NCBI GenBank assembly: GCA_003520545.1 | Contig: DOUP01000171.1 | Location: forward strand, 779 to 13,808 | DNA: 13,030 nt | Direction of reading: 5' to 3' | From: Maritimibacter sp. | GTDB lineage: Bacteria; Pseudomonadota; Alphaproteobacteria; Rhodobacterales; Rhodobacteraceae | Shown here: positions 1 to 7,045 of the stretch, piece after piece | How positions within the stretch are numbered: position 1 is the stretch's first letter | Layout of the letters: each line of letters begins with the position of its first letter | The notes under the pieces: model-generated | What the model saw: the letters and a program-made list of their open reading frames with translations, nothing else | The model's database searches: none | What the model was told of the DNA's origin: nothing | Translations under genes and position numbers: made by a program

Positions 1-488
1 TGCCCGTCGGCAATTTCATCGCGGCGCTGCCGATCGTGGGCACCGCACCGATCCTCGTCATGTGGTTCGGGTTCGACTGGCAGTCCAAAGCCGCCGTGGT
101 CGTCGTGATGGTGTTCTTCCCGATGCTGGTGAACACGGTGCAAGGCCTGGCCTCGACCACCGCGATGCAGCGCGATCTGATGGCGACCTACCACGCCAAC
201 TACATGCAGACCCTGCTGAAATTGCGGCTTCCGGCCGCCATGCCCTTCATCTTCAACGGGCTTAAAATTTCAACAACCCTGGCCCTGATCGGGGCAATCG
301 TCGCCGAGTTTTTCGGCAGTCCGATCAGAGGCATGGGTTTTCGGATTTCGACCGAGGTCGGACGGCTCAGGCTTGATATGGTCTGGGCGGAAATCGCGGT
401 TGCCGCGATTGCTGGCAGCGCCTTCTACGGGGCTGTGGCATTGATAGAAAAGGGGGTCACCTTCTGGCACCCCTCACAAAGAGGCTGA
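1..488 (+). CDS. ABC transporter permease, 3' part (NMT1/THI5-type uptake system)
   Basis: This is the C-terminal part of an inner-membrane permease. The reading frame is open from the left edge (first complete codon at position 3), so the true start lies outside the window; the GTG at 36 is internal. About 161 codons remain. The visible part has hydrophobic segments separated by a cytoplasmic loop ending in LRLPAAMPFIFNGLK, which fits the EAA loop that contacts the ATPase in binding-protein-dependent importers of the SsuC/ThiX/TauC type. It ends in TGA, and the binding-protein gene begins 31 bp later on the same strand, so the two are almost certainly co-transcribed. The ATPase gene is not in the window and is presumably upstream. 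The substrate is inferred only from the neighbour: a thiamine-precursor pyrimidine, a hydantoin or dihydropyrimidine, or a related small heterocycle. The permease assignment is firm; the substrate is open. Confidence 0.9.
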   Translation, partial: PVGNFIAALPIVGTAPILVMWFGFDWQSKAAVVVVMVFFPMLVNTVQGLASTTAMQRDLMATYHANYMQTLLKLRLPAAMPFIFNGLKISTTLALIGAIVAEFFGSPIRGMGFRISTEVGRLRLDMVWAEIAVAAIAGSAFYGAVALIEKGVTFWHPSQRG

Positions 489-519
489 AAACGAGCCAAC
501 ACCAACGGGAGTCAAAACT

Positions 520-1506
520 ATGATGAAACCAATGAAATACGCAGCCGCCGCGCTTGCCCTAACCTCCGGCGCAGCCTTTGCGCAGGACGAGGTGACGCTT
601 CAGCTCAAATGGGTCACGCAAGCACAGTTCGGGGGCTACTACGTGGCGCTGGAGAAAGGGTTCTACGAAGAGGCCGATCTGGACGTGACCATCAAACCGG
701 GCGGCCCGGACATCGCGCCTCCGCAGGTGATCGCTGGCGGCGGGGCCGACGTGATCGTCGAATGGATGCCCGCCGCACTCGCGGCGCGCGAGCAGGGTTT
801 GCCGCTCGTCAATATCGCGCAGCCCTTCAAGTCGTCGGGCATGATGCTGACCTGTCTGGAAGAGACCGGCGTTGCCAGCCCCGACGATTTCCCCGGCAAC
901 ACGCTGGGCGTCTGGTTCTTCGGTAACGAGTATCCGTTCCTGAGCTGGATGAGCACGCTCGGTATCTCGACTGATGGTGGCGAAGACGGCGTCGAAGTGC
1001 TCAAGCAGGGCTTCAACGTGGACCCGCTGCTTCAGGGTCAGGCCGCCTGTATTTCCACGATGACCTACAACGAGTACTGGCAGGTCATCGACGCTGGGAT
1101 CGCCGAGGATGACCTCGTGACCTTCAAGTACGAAGACCAGGGCGTCGCGACGCTGGAAGATGGTCTCTACGTGCTGGAAGAGAACCTCGAAGACGAGGCG
1201 TTCAAGGACAAGATGGCACGCTTCGTGGCCGCGTCCATGAAAGGCTGGAAATACGCCGAAGAGAACCCGGACGAAGCGGCGATGATCGTACTTGAATACG
1301 ATGAAACCGGCGCGCAGACCGAAAAGCACCAAAAGCGCATGATGGGTGAAGTGGCGAAGCTGACCGCTGGTTCCTCCGGCGCGCTGGACGTGTCCGACTA
1401 CGAGCGCACCGTCGCTACGCTGATGGCGGGCGGCTCCGATCCGGTCATCACGAAAGAGCCGGAAGGCGCCTACACGCTGGAAATCACGGACATGGCGCTT
1501 CAGTAA
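520..1506 (+). CDS. NMT1/THI5-like periplasmic substrate-binding protein of an ABC importer
   Basis: Periplasmic solute receptor of 328 residues, a normal length for the family. Residues 1-21 form a signal peptide (basic start, Ala/Leu-rich core, cleavage expected after AFA at 19-21). The mature N-terminus has the pattern VTLQLKWVTQAQFGGYYVALEKG followed by an Asp-Val and an Ile-Ala-Pro-Pro-Gln-Val stretch, typical of NMT1/THI5-like binding proteins (ThiY, RibY and hydantoin/pyrimidine-linked homologues) that deliver heterocyclic precursors. The start ATG at 520 has GGGAG at 508-512. The gene follows the permease by 31 bp and ends just before a strong terminator, so it is the last gene of its operon. 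There is no Cys after the signal peptide, so it is a soluble receptor rather than a lipoprotein. It could serve HMP-type thiamine precursors or the hydantoin/reductive pyrimidine pathway; the missing upstream genes would decide. Confidence 0.88.
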   Translation: MMKPMKYAAAALALTSGAAFAQDEVTLQLKWVTQAQFGGYYVALEKGFYEEADLDVTIKPGGPDIAPPQVIAGGGADVIVEWMPAALAAREQGLPLVNIAQPFKSSGMMLTCLEETGVASPDDFPGNTLGVWFFGNEYPFLSWMSTLGISTDGGEDGVEVLKQGFNVDPLLQGQAACISTMTYNEYWQVIDAGIAEDDLVTFKYEDQGVATLEDGLYVLEENLEDEAFKDKMARFVAASMKGWKYAEENPDEAAMIVLEYDETGAQTEKHQKRMMGEVAKLTAGSSGALDVSDYERTVATLMAGGSDPVITKEPEGAYTLEITDMALQ

Positions 1507-1526
1507 GCGGCTTGGACGTACACGGG

Positions 1527-1556
1527 AAAGGGCGGTCGGACAGGCCGCCCTTTTTT
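1527..1556 (+). terminator. Rho-independent terminator after the binding-protein gene
   Basis: A perfect 9-bp stem, AAAGGGCGG (1527-1535) with CCGCCCTTT (1545-1553), has a 9-nt loop and a six-T run at 1551-1556. It lies 20 bp after the TAA of the binding-protein gene. The far end touches the stop codon of the convergent cueR (1555). On the minus strand only three T follow the stem, so termination there is probably weaker. Confidence 0.93.
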
Positions 1557-1956
1557 ACGTCCTGGTGGGATCGTCATCCCCAAGCCCTTTCAGGATCGGG
1601 CAATCCGGTCGGTCGTCGCCATGGCAGGTCTGCACGAGGTGCGAGAGCGTGTCGCGCATGGCGGTGAGGTCCGCTATCTTGGCCTCGATCTCGTCCAGAT
1701 GCCGCAGGGCGATCTTGCGCACGTCCGACGAGGCGCGGCTCTTGTCGTCGTAGAGCGCCAGAAGCGCGCGGCAGTCCTCTATGGAAAACCCGAGCGCGCG
1801 GGCACGGGCGAGGAAGGTCAGGTTGTGGATGTCGGTGTCCGTGAACGCGCGGTATCCGTTGGCGTTTCGCTCCGGTTTCACCAGCTCGATCTCTTCGTAA
1901 TACCGGATGGTTTTCGCGGGCAGGCCCGAGGCTTCGGCGGCTTGGGAAATGTTCAT
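1555..1956 (-). CDS. cueR: CueR-type Cu(I)-responsive MerR-family transcriptional regulator
   Basis: Cytoplasmic copper sensor of 133 residues, the normal CueR length. Residues 1-70 form the winged helix-turn-helix domain (NISQAAEASGLPAKTIRYYEE, then NGYRAF at 33-38), followed by a dimerisation helix around 81-110. The metal-binding loop is CHGDDRPDCPI, with Cys111 and Cys119 spaced eight apart, exactly the arrangement of the two Cu(I) ligands in E. coli CueR (Cys112/Cys120). This separates it from mercury (MerR) and zinc (ZntR) sensors. The ATG overlaps the copA stop by 4 bp (ATGA), so it is translationally coupled to copA and is the second gene of the same minus-strand operon. It should therefore be raised along with the pump when it activates the palindromic promoter upstream of copA. 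The C-terminus is short and lacks the Cys-Cys-His-His tail of the E. coli protein. Confidence 0.94.
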   Translation of the reverse strand: MNISQAAEASGLPAKTIRYYEEIELVKPERNANGYRAFTDTDIHNLTFLARARALGFSIEDCRALLALYDDKSRASSDVRKIALRHLDEIEAKIADLTAMRDTLSHLVQTCHGDDRPDCPILKGLGDDDPTRT

Positions 1957-4385
1957 GCGGGCACCTTTACGAAGCGCAGTCGCAGCGCGTTTGCGAGAAC
2001 AAAGACCGATGACATTGCCATGGCGAAGGCAGCGAGCATGGGGGAGAGCATCAGCCCGATGACGGGGTATAGCGCCCCGGCAGCGACGGGGATCAGCACG
2101 ACGTTGTAACCGAACGCCCAGAACAGGTTTTGCCGGATGTTGCGCATGGTCTGTCGGCTCAGGTGGAGCGCCGTGGCGACGCCCGAGAGTTCGCCCGAGA
2201 CAAGCACCACGTCCGCCGCGCCGATCGCAACGTCGGTGCCCGTGCCGATGGCAAGGCCAATGTCGGCCGCAGCGAGTGCGGGGGCGTCGTTGATGCCGTC
2301 CCCGACGAAAGCAGTGGTGCCGTATTGGGTTTTCAGCGCCTCGATGGCTTTTACTTTCCCGCGCGGCAGCACTTCGGCCTGCACGCTGTCGATCCCGACA
2401 CGAGCGGCGATGGCCTCTGCCGTCGCTTGCGCATCCCCGGTGATCATCGCGGTCTTCAGCCCCATCGCGTGCAGCGCCTTGATGGCGTCGGGGGTTGTTT
2501 CCTTGATCGGGTCTTCGACGGCAAGCAGAGCGGCGAGCGCCCCGTCCACGGCCACGAAAAGCGGGGTCTTGCCCATTTTGGCGAGGCGTGCCGCTTCGGA
2601 TGTCAGGGCGCTCGTGTCGATTTTCTCCCGCGTCATCAGGCGGTCGGCCCCGATCAGGACCGCTTTTCCCTCGATCTCGGCCTTCAAACCGAACCCCGGC
2701 AGGGCGCGGGTTGTATCAGGGGCCGGAGGTGTCCCGTCAAAGCCCCGCAGAATGGCGCTGGCAATCGGGTGCTCGGACTGGCTCTCGGCGCTTGCGGCGA
2801 GGCGCAGAACGGTGTCGCGGTCCACCCCGTCGACACAGACTACATCGGTCAGTTCCGGCTGGCCCTTGGTCAGCGTCCCGGTCTTGTCAAAGGCGACAAC
2901 CCTGGCCCCTTCGAGCTTCTGGAGTGCGTCGCCTTGTCGAAACAGGACACCCAGCTCCGCACCGCGGCCGGTGCCGACCATGATCGAAGTGGGCGTGGCG
3001 AGCCCCATCGCACAGGGGCAGGCGATGATGAGAACCGCGACCCCGGCGACGAGCGCAAAAGAAAGCGCCGGGTCTGGCCCGAAGATGAGCCAGGCGGCGA
3101 TTGTCAGGGCCGCAATGGACATGACCACGGGCACGAAGACACGGGTAATCTGGTCGACCAGCGACTGAATGGGAAGCTTCGCCCCCTGGGCCTGTTCGAC
3201 CATTCGGATGATCTGTGACAGGGTCGTGTCCGCCCCCACGCGGGTCGCGGTGATCCGTAGGGCTGCCTCGCCGTTGACGGTGCCCCCCGTGACAGGATCA
3301 CCGGGGCCGCGCTCGACCGGGACGGGTTCGCCAGTGATCATGCTCTCGTCCACGTAGGATGCGCCGCTCAGAACCTCACCATCCACTGCGATCGCTTCGC
3401 CGGGACGGGTGAGCACGATGTCGCCGGGATGAATGTCATCCGTCGGCACGTCCAGGGTTTCGCCGTTCCGCTCAACCCGCGCGGTCTTTGGCGCGAGGTT
3501 CATCAGCGCCCGGATGGCGTCGCCTGTGCGTCCCTTGGCGCGGGCCTCCATCCAGCGACCGAAAAGGATGAGCGTCACGATCACTGCCGCACTCTCGAAG
3601 TAGACGTTGGCGGTGCCCTCCGGGAAAATCCCGGGCGCGAAGGTCGCGAGGGTGGAATAGCCGAAAGCCGCGAGGGTGCCGACGGCAACGAGGCTGTTCA
3701 TGTCCGGCGTCAATCGCGCGAGTTGCGGAAGCCCCTTGGCGTAAAACCGGCGGCCCGGACCGGCGAGCACGGCGAGGGTCAGGACGAACTGCGCGATCCG
3801 CGAGGTCTGCATCCCGATGGTTGCGTTCACCCAGTGATGCACGGCAGGAAACAGGTGGCCGCCCATCTCCACGACGAAGACGGGCAAGGTGAGGAGCGCG
3901 GCGATCACCGTGAAATGCCCGAGCTTTGTCACCTCGGCGGCCTTTCGGGCCTCGAGATCCAGAGATCCGCCGGACTTCAAATGCGCCTCATAGCCTGTTG
4001 CGCTGATGGCGGCCGCGATTTCGGATGGCCGCAACGTGCCAGCTGCGAATTTTACCCGCGCAATGTCGCTGGCCGGGTTCGCGCTCGCCTCCAGCACACC
4101 GGGCAATTCGCCCAGCGCCGCCTCGACACTGGCCACGGCAGAGGCATCGTCCATACCGTCGACGACCAGTTCCACCTCATCCGTCACGACCGGGTAACCC
4201 GCCTTGGCCAGAGCCTGTGCGGTTTCGGCCAGGCGTGCCGGATCGTCGAGCGAAAACCGGGCGGTTTCGCCCGCGAGATTGACGCTGGGCGCGGCGACAT
4301 GCGGGAGATCGCCCAAGGCATCCTCCACCCGCGCGACGCAGGCCGCACAGGTCATGCCTTCCACTTTCACTTGCATATCGGTCAT
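1953..4385 (-). CDS. copA: Cu(+)-exporting P1B-1-type ATPase CopA
   Basis: Inner-membrane pump that exports Cu(I) from the cytoplasm with ATP. It has 810 residues from the ATG at 4385. In order: a metal-binding domain with MTCAAC (Cys13, Cys16); a second HMA-fold domain at about 71-137 in which the site reads MDDASA and has no cysteines; membrane helices from about 155; the actuator TGEP (351-354); the ion-site CPC (456-458); the phosphorylation motif DKTGT (500-504); the nucleotide-domain SEHP (537-540); GDGIND (695-700); and YN (760-761) and MSS (791-793) in the last two helices, the P1B-1 signature for Cu(I). The ATG is chosen over the TTG at 4406 because AAAGGAG (4394-4400) sits 8 nt upstream and the promoter -10 box covers 4407-4412, which puts the TTG before the expected transcript start. 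It lies upstream of cueR in the same operon. The linkage to CueR argues against a FixI/CtpA-type oxidase-assembly pump. Confidence 0.96.
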   Translation of the reverse strand: MTDMQVKVEGMTCAACVARVEDALGDLPHVAAPSVNLAGETARFSLDDPARLAETAQALAKAGYPVVTDEVELVVDGMDDASAVASVEAALGELPGVLEASANPASDIARVKFAAGTLRPSEIAAAISATGYEAHLKSGGSLDLEARKAAEVTKLGHFTVIAALLTLPVFVVEMGGHLFPAVHHWVNATIGMQTSRIAQFVLTLAVLAGPGRRFYAKGLPQLARLTPDMNSLVAVGTLAAFGYSTLATFAPGIFPEGTANVYFESAAVIVTLILFGRWMEARAKGRTGDAIRALMNLAPKTARVERNGETLDVPTDDIHPGDIVLTRPGEAIAVDGEVLSGASYVDESMITGEPVPVERGPGDPVTGGTVNGEAALRITATRVGADTTLSQIIRMVEQAQGAKLPIQSLVDQITRVFVPVVMSIAALTIAAWLIFGPDPALSFALVAGVAVLIIACPCAMGLATPTSIMVGTGRGAELGVLFRQGDALQKLEGARVVAFDKTGTLTKGQPELTDVVCVDGVDRDTVLRLAASAESQSEHPIASAILRGFDGTPPAPDTTRALPGFGLKAEIEGKAVLIGADRLMTREKIDTSALTSEAARLAKMGKTPLFVAVDGALAALLAVEDPIKETTPDAIKALHAMGLKTAMITGDAQATAEAIAARVGIDSVQAEVLPRGKVKAIEALKTQYGTTAFVGDGINDAPALAAADIGLAIGTGTDVAIGAADVVLVSGELSGVATALHLSRQTMRNIRQNLFWAFGYNVVLIPVAAGALYPVIGLMLSPMLAAFAMAMSSVFVLANALRLRFVKVPA

Positions 4386-4406
4386 CTGGGAGTCTCCTTT
4401 GGGCAA

Positions 4407-4437
4407 CAGATAAGGGTTCCAGTTACTGGAAGGTCAA
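4407..4437 (-). promoter_or_regulatory. CueR-controlled promoter and operator of copA-cueR
   Basis: Read on the minus strand: -35 TTGACC (4437-4432), a 19-nt spacer, then -10 TATCTG (4412-4407). The over-long 19-bp spacer is the hallmark of promoters activated by MerR-family proteins, which untwist the DNA. Inside the spacer is a perfect 15-bp palindrome, TTCCAGTAACTGGAA (4417-4431), close in form to the E. coli copA CueR box. Transcription should start near 4400, leaving a leader of only about 15 nt that consists mainly of the ribosome-binding site AAAGGAG (4394-4400). Confidence 0.92.
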
Positions 4438-4517
4438 GGGGCAGGGCCGATTTGTTGGCTCTTGTCCGTTGACGTCCCGCGTCGGTCGGCCCACCTCTGG
4501 TCCAAAGGAGAACCGAC

Positions 4518-4718
4518 ATGACCACTTTTTCCGTTCCGAACATGACCTGCGGACACTGCAAGGCGAAGATCGAAGACGCCGTGCTTGAGCTTGATGACGG
4601 CGCTATCCTGGATTTCGACATGGAGGCGCGGGAGGTGGACGTGGACAGCGCGGCTGGCACGAAAGCCGTCGGCGAGGCGATCAAACAGGCAGGATATGAC
4701 GCGGTCGCCAAGGGCTGA
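4518..4718 (+). CDS. copZ: CopZ-like cytosolic copper chaperone (HMA domain)
   Basis: A 66-residue single heavy-metal-associated domain with a beta-alpha-beta-beta-alpha-beta pattern. The metal site is NMTCGHC, with Cys11 and Cys14 as Cu(I) ligands, and the conserved GY near the end is present (KQAGYDAVA). Proteins of this size and motif carry Cu(I) in the cytosol and pass it to CopA. It is acidic overall, as expected for docking to partner domains. The ATG at 4518 has AAAGGAG at 4504-4510. It is transcribed away from copA, with 132 bp between the two starts. The CueR box in that gap has its -35/-10 facing copA; I see no second 19-bp-spacer promoter facing copZ, so its control is uncertain. 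His13 inside the site (CGHC) is a common variant among bacterial chaperones. A zinc or other metal specificity is possible but less likely here. Confidence 0.9.
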   Translation: MTTFSVPNMTCGHCKAKIEDAVLELDDGAILDFDMEAREVDVDSAAGTKAVGEAIKQAGYDAVAKG

Positions 4719-4736
4719 TCGCTTTCCCCTGCGATC
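4717..4736. repeat. Small inverted repeat at the copZ 3' end
   Basis: GATCGC (4717-4722) and GCGATC (4731-4736) can pair across an 8-nt loop, starting at the last base pair of the copZ stop region. No T-run follows, so this is at best a weak transcript-end or stability hairpin and not a standard terminator. Readthrough from copZ into the next gene (40 bp further on) is therefore possible. Confidence 0.35.
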
Positions 4737-4775
4737 CCGGTGAGGTAGTTTGCCGCCAAGAGAAGGCAGAACTTC

Positions 4776-6059
4776 ATGAGTAAGAAACCGGGTTTGGCCG
4801 TATACTTGGCGGCGCAACGGCTCCGCGGCAACGCGCGGGCACAGGCGCGGTTGGAAAAGGCTGTGGCCGAGGGTCTGGAAGACCCCGAGCGTGGCACCGA
4901 GCGATTGGGGCGGACACAGGTGCCGCGACCCGACGGGCCCTTGGTCTGGCTTCACGCGGGAAACGAAGGCGAGGCGCTGGGGTTTCCCGAACTGATCGAC
5001 CGGCTTTGGGAAGAGCGCGACGATCTGAACATCCTGGTAACCACCGCCAGCCATGATCCGTCTCATCCGCTTGAGGCGCGATTGCCACGGTCCGTGATCC
5101 TTCAATACGCGCCCTATGATTACGTCTCGGGGGCCGAGGCATTTCTGAACCATTGGAAACCGGACCTGTGCCTCTGGGCCGAAAACCGGTTCGAACCGGG
5201 GTTGATCGACGCGACGGCCAAGGACGGCGTCGAACTGATCCTTGTGGATGCCCGCGTGCCCGAGAAGCCGGGTTTCCGGTGGTTGCCCGGGATCCGGCGC
5301 AGTCTTTTGAAGCGATTCTCCCATGTGCTGGCAGGGGACGACACCGCCGTCGCCGGGTTTCTGGCCTTGGGTGTCGAACCGGACCGGCTGGAGGTGGTCG
5401 GCTTCCTGCAGGAGGGCACCGCGCCGTTGCCCTGCTCGCAAGCTGAACGAGACATGCTCGCCGAAGAGCTCGCGGCGCGTCCCGTGTGGCTCGCCGCCGG
5501 GGTGAGCGGCGACGAAGTCGAGATCGTCGAGGCCGTTCATCAACAAGTAATGCGCCGCTCGCACCGGTTGCTTCTGGTCCTGGTGCCCGAGGATCTCTCG
5601 TCCGGGGTGGAGATCGCAAAGCGGCTTGAGGCATCGGGCTGGGTAATCGGGCTGCGCTCCCTGGAGGACGAACCCGAACCCGAGGTCGAGATCTTCATCG
5701 CGGACCAGCCGGACGAGATGGGGCTGTGGTACAGGCTGTCGCCGGTGACGTTCATGGGGGGAACCCTGTCAGGTGGTCCGGTCCGCAATCCCTATGAAGC
5801 GGCGGCCCTGGGATCAGCGGTGCTCTTTGGTCCGCAGCACGGAACCTGGGCCGAAAGCTTTGCCAGGCTGCGTGACGCCGGGGCCGCGCGGGCGGTCACG
5901 GGTCAGTCGAGCCTCGGGCGCTCGGTCGAGCTTCTGCTTGCCCCGGACCGGGCGGCGCAGATGGCCGCGGCAGCCTGGGAGGTCACCACCAACGGGGCCC
6001 AGGCGACTGATCGGGTCGTCGAATTGTCCATGGAAATACTGGACCGGTGCGGGGTGTGA
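4776..6059 (+). CDS. Divergent WaaA (KdtA)-like Kdo transferase family protein
   Basis: A 427-residue GT-B-fold protein with the layout of 3-deoxy-D-manno-octulosonic acid (Kdo) transferase, which moves Kdo from CMP-Kdo to lipid IVA at the inner membrane. Family landmarks survive: WLHAGNEGEALGF (58-70), the region of the N-terminal catalytic Glu; APYDYVSG (112-119); the hWKPDLCLWAEN stretch (127-137) that carries the second conserved Glu; and MGLWYRLSP (315-323). However, usual motifs are altered. The AaSTHpGE region reads AAGVSGDE, PRHPER reads VPEDLSS (270-276), GNLK reads GFLQ (209-212), and GGHNPLEPA reads GPVRNPYEA (334-342). No clear N-terminal membrane anchor is seen beyond a short hydrophobic patch at 6-13. 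The stop overlaps the next start (TGATG), so the two genes are coupled. It may be a paralogue with changed donor or acceptor; I withhold the symbol because activity on CMP-Kdo is doubtful. The ATG at 4776 has a modest AGAAGG upstream. Confidence 0.75.
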   Translation: MSKKPGLAVYLAAQRLRGNARAQARLEKAVAEGLEDPERGTERLGRTQVPRPDGPLVWLHAGNEGEALGFPELIDRLWEERDDLNILVTTASHDPSHPLEARLPRSVILQYAPYDYVSGAEAFLNHWKPDLCLWAENRFEPGLIDATAKDGVELILVDARVPEKPGFRWLPGIRRSLLKRFSHVLAGDDTAVAGFLALGVEPDRLEVVGFLQEGTAPLPCSQAERDMLAEELAARPVWLAAGVSGDEVEIVEAVHQQVMRRSHRLLLVLVPEDLSSGVEIAKRLEASGWVIGLRSLEDEPEPEVEIFIADQPDEMGLWYRLSPVTFMGGTLSGGPVRNPYEAAALGSAVLFGPQHGTWAESFARLRDAGAARAVTGQSSLGRSVELLLAPDRAAQMAAAAWEVTTNGAQATDRVVELSMEILDRCGV

Positions 6060-6994
6060 TGGGAGCGCTCACGGCTCTTCTCGCGCGATTGATCGGCCGC
6101 GCGCGCCCGGTGCCGCAGCGCGCTCCGCTGCCCGTGGTGGCGGTCGGAAGCCTGTCGCATGGCGGGACCGGCAAAACGCCCACGGTGATCGCGCTTGCGC
6201 AACACTTGGCCGCGCAAGGTCGCGTGGTCCACGTGGTCACCTCCGGAACAGGAGCGCCACGGCGCGTCGATGAGCGCAGGCACAGGCCCGACGACGTCGG
6301 CGACGAGGCCCTCCTCATCGCGGCATTCGCACCGACCTGGGTGGCGGATGACCCGATGGCGGCGCTTGCTGCCGCCAAAGATGAAGGCGCGGAGGTGGTC
6401 GTCCTTGAGGGAGGCCTGCCCATACCACCGGTCGTGCCGGACGTTGCCGTCCTGGTCGAAGACGCGGTGCGCGGCCTGGGTAATGGTCGCGCGCGCCCTT
6501 TCGGACCGCTGAAGATCCCGCTCAAGGTCGGGGTGGCCGAGGCCGATGTCATGATCACGGTCGGGACGGACGCCGCGCAGGATCGGTTCGCAGAGGCGTA
6601 TGACGTCGAGGTGCCAACCGTTCCCGCCCGTCTCGTGCCGTTGCAAACCGGCATGGACTGGGGCGGGATGCGCGTCTACGCCTTTGCCGGCATCGGGGTG
6701 CCCGAGCGGTTCTTCGCCTCGCTCCAGGACGTGGGCGCGAAGGTGGTCGCCAAACACGCTTTGACGGATCACCAGGAGCTGACGCCTGCGCTCATGACCC
6801 GCATGGAACGGGAGGCCTGGGCCTTGGGCGCGCAGATGGTGACGACCGAAAAGGATGCGATCCGACTGCCATCACAGCTGCGCCCGAAAGTGCTTGTCCT
6901 TCCGGTGCGACTGGACCTGCACGACTGGTCGCTGGTCGACGCGTTGCTCTTGAAAATCACGGCAAAAAGCAGCGGGCCAAACGTTAACAGATAG
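6059..6994 (+). CDS. Divergent LpxK-like (tetraacyldisaccharide 4'-kinase family) protein
   Basis: A 311-residue P-loop protein related to LpxK, which phosphorylates the 4' position of the lipid A precursor at the inner membrane. Clear family marks are the Walker A GGTGKT (35-40), VGDEALLIA (80-88), RGLGNGRARPFGPLK (138-152), the single-His DHQ (237-239) and VTTEKDAIRLP (261-271). The site that normally reads DDGFQ, and carries the catalytic Asp (Asp99 in Aquifex LpxK), reads LEGGLP (116-121), so the expected base is missing. The SRGYG motif reads TSGTG (61-65). The N-terminus is about 20-40 residues shorter than typical alphaproteobacterial LpxK and lacks most of the membrane helix. The start ATG at 6059 overlaps the upstream stop as TGATG; a GTG at 6047 in the same frame is less likely. 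It may be inactive as a 4'-kinase or act on a different substrate. Family membership is secure, function is not. Confidence 0.75.
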   Translation: MGALTALLARLIGRARPVPQRAPLPVVAVGSLSHGGTGKTPTVIALAQHLAAQGRVVHVVTSGTGAPRRVDERRHRPDDVGDEALLIAAFAPTWVADDPMAALAAAKDEGAEVVVLEGGLPIPPVVPDVAVLVEDAVRGLGNGRARPFGPLKIPLKVGVAEADVMITVGTDAAQDRFAEAYDVEVPTVPARLVPLQTGMDWGGMRVYAFAGIGVPERFFASLQDVGAKVVAKHALTDHQELTPALMTRMEREAWALGAQMVTTEKDAIRLPSQLRPKVLVLPVRLDLHDWSLVDALLLKITAKSSGPNVNR

Positions 6995-7045
6995 TCGAAA
7001 GAGAGAACATTTATCTTGCCAACATATGAAAAACATTCATTTTCA

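Noticed and set aside
559..1332. 257-residue minus-strand open frame opposite the binding-protein gene
   Set aside because: Antisense to a clear periplasmic receptor; no start signal or domain.
2130..3218. 362-residue plus-strand open frame opposite the ATPase domain of copA
   Set aside because: A shadow of copA codons; low-complexity Gly/Arg/Asp composition and no start signal.
4386..4406. Longer CopA starting at TTG 4406
   Set aside because: The TTG lies upstream of the transcript start predicted from the -10 box at 4407-4412 and has no ribosome-binding site. ATG 4385 has AAAGGAG at ideal spacing.
3429..4472. 347-residue plus-strand open frame opposite copA
   Set aside because: It lies over the conserved HMA and first membrane parts of copA and crosses the copA promoter. 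There is no ribosome-binding site and no recognisable domain.
4434..5564. 376-residue minus-strand open frame across copZ and the WaaA-like gene
   Set aside because: Antisense to two supported genes; composition and lack of motifs mark it as a shadow.
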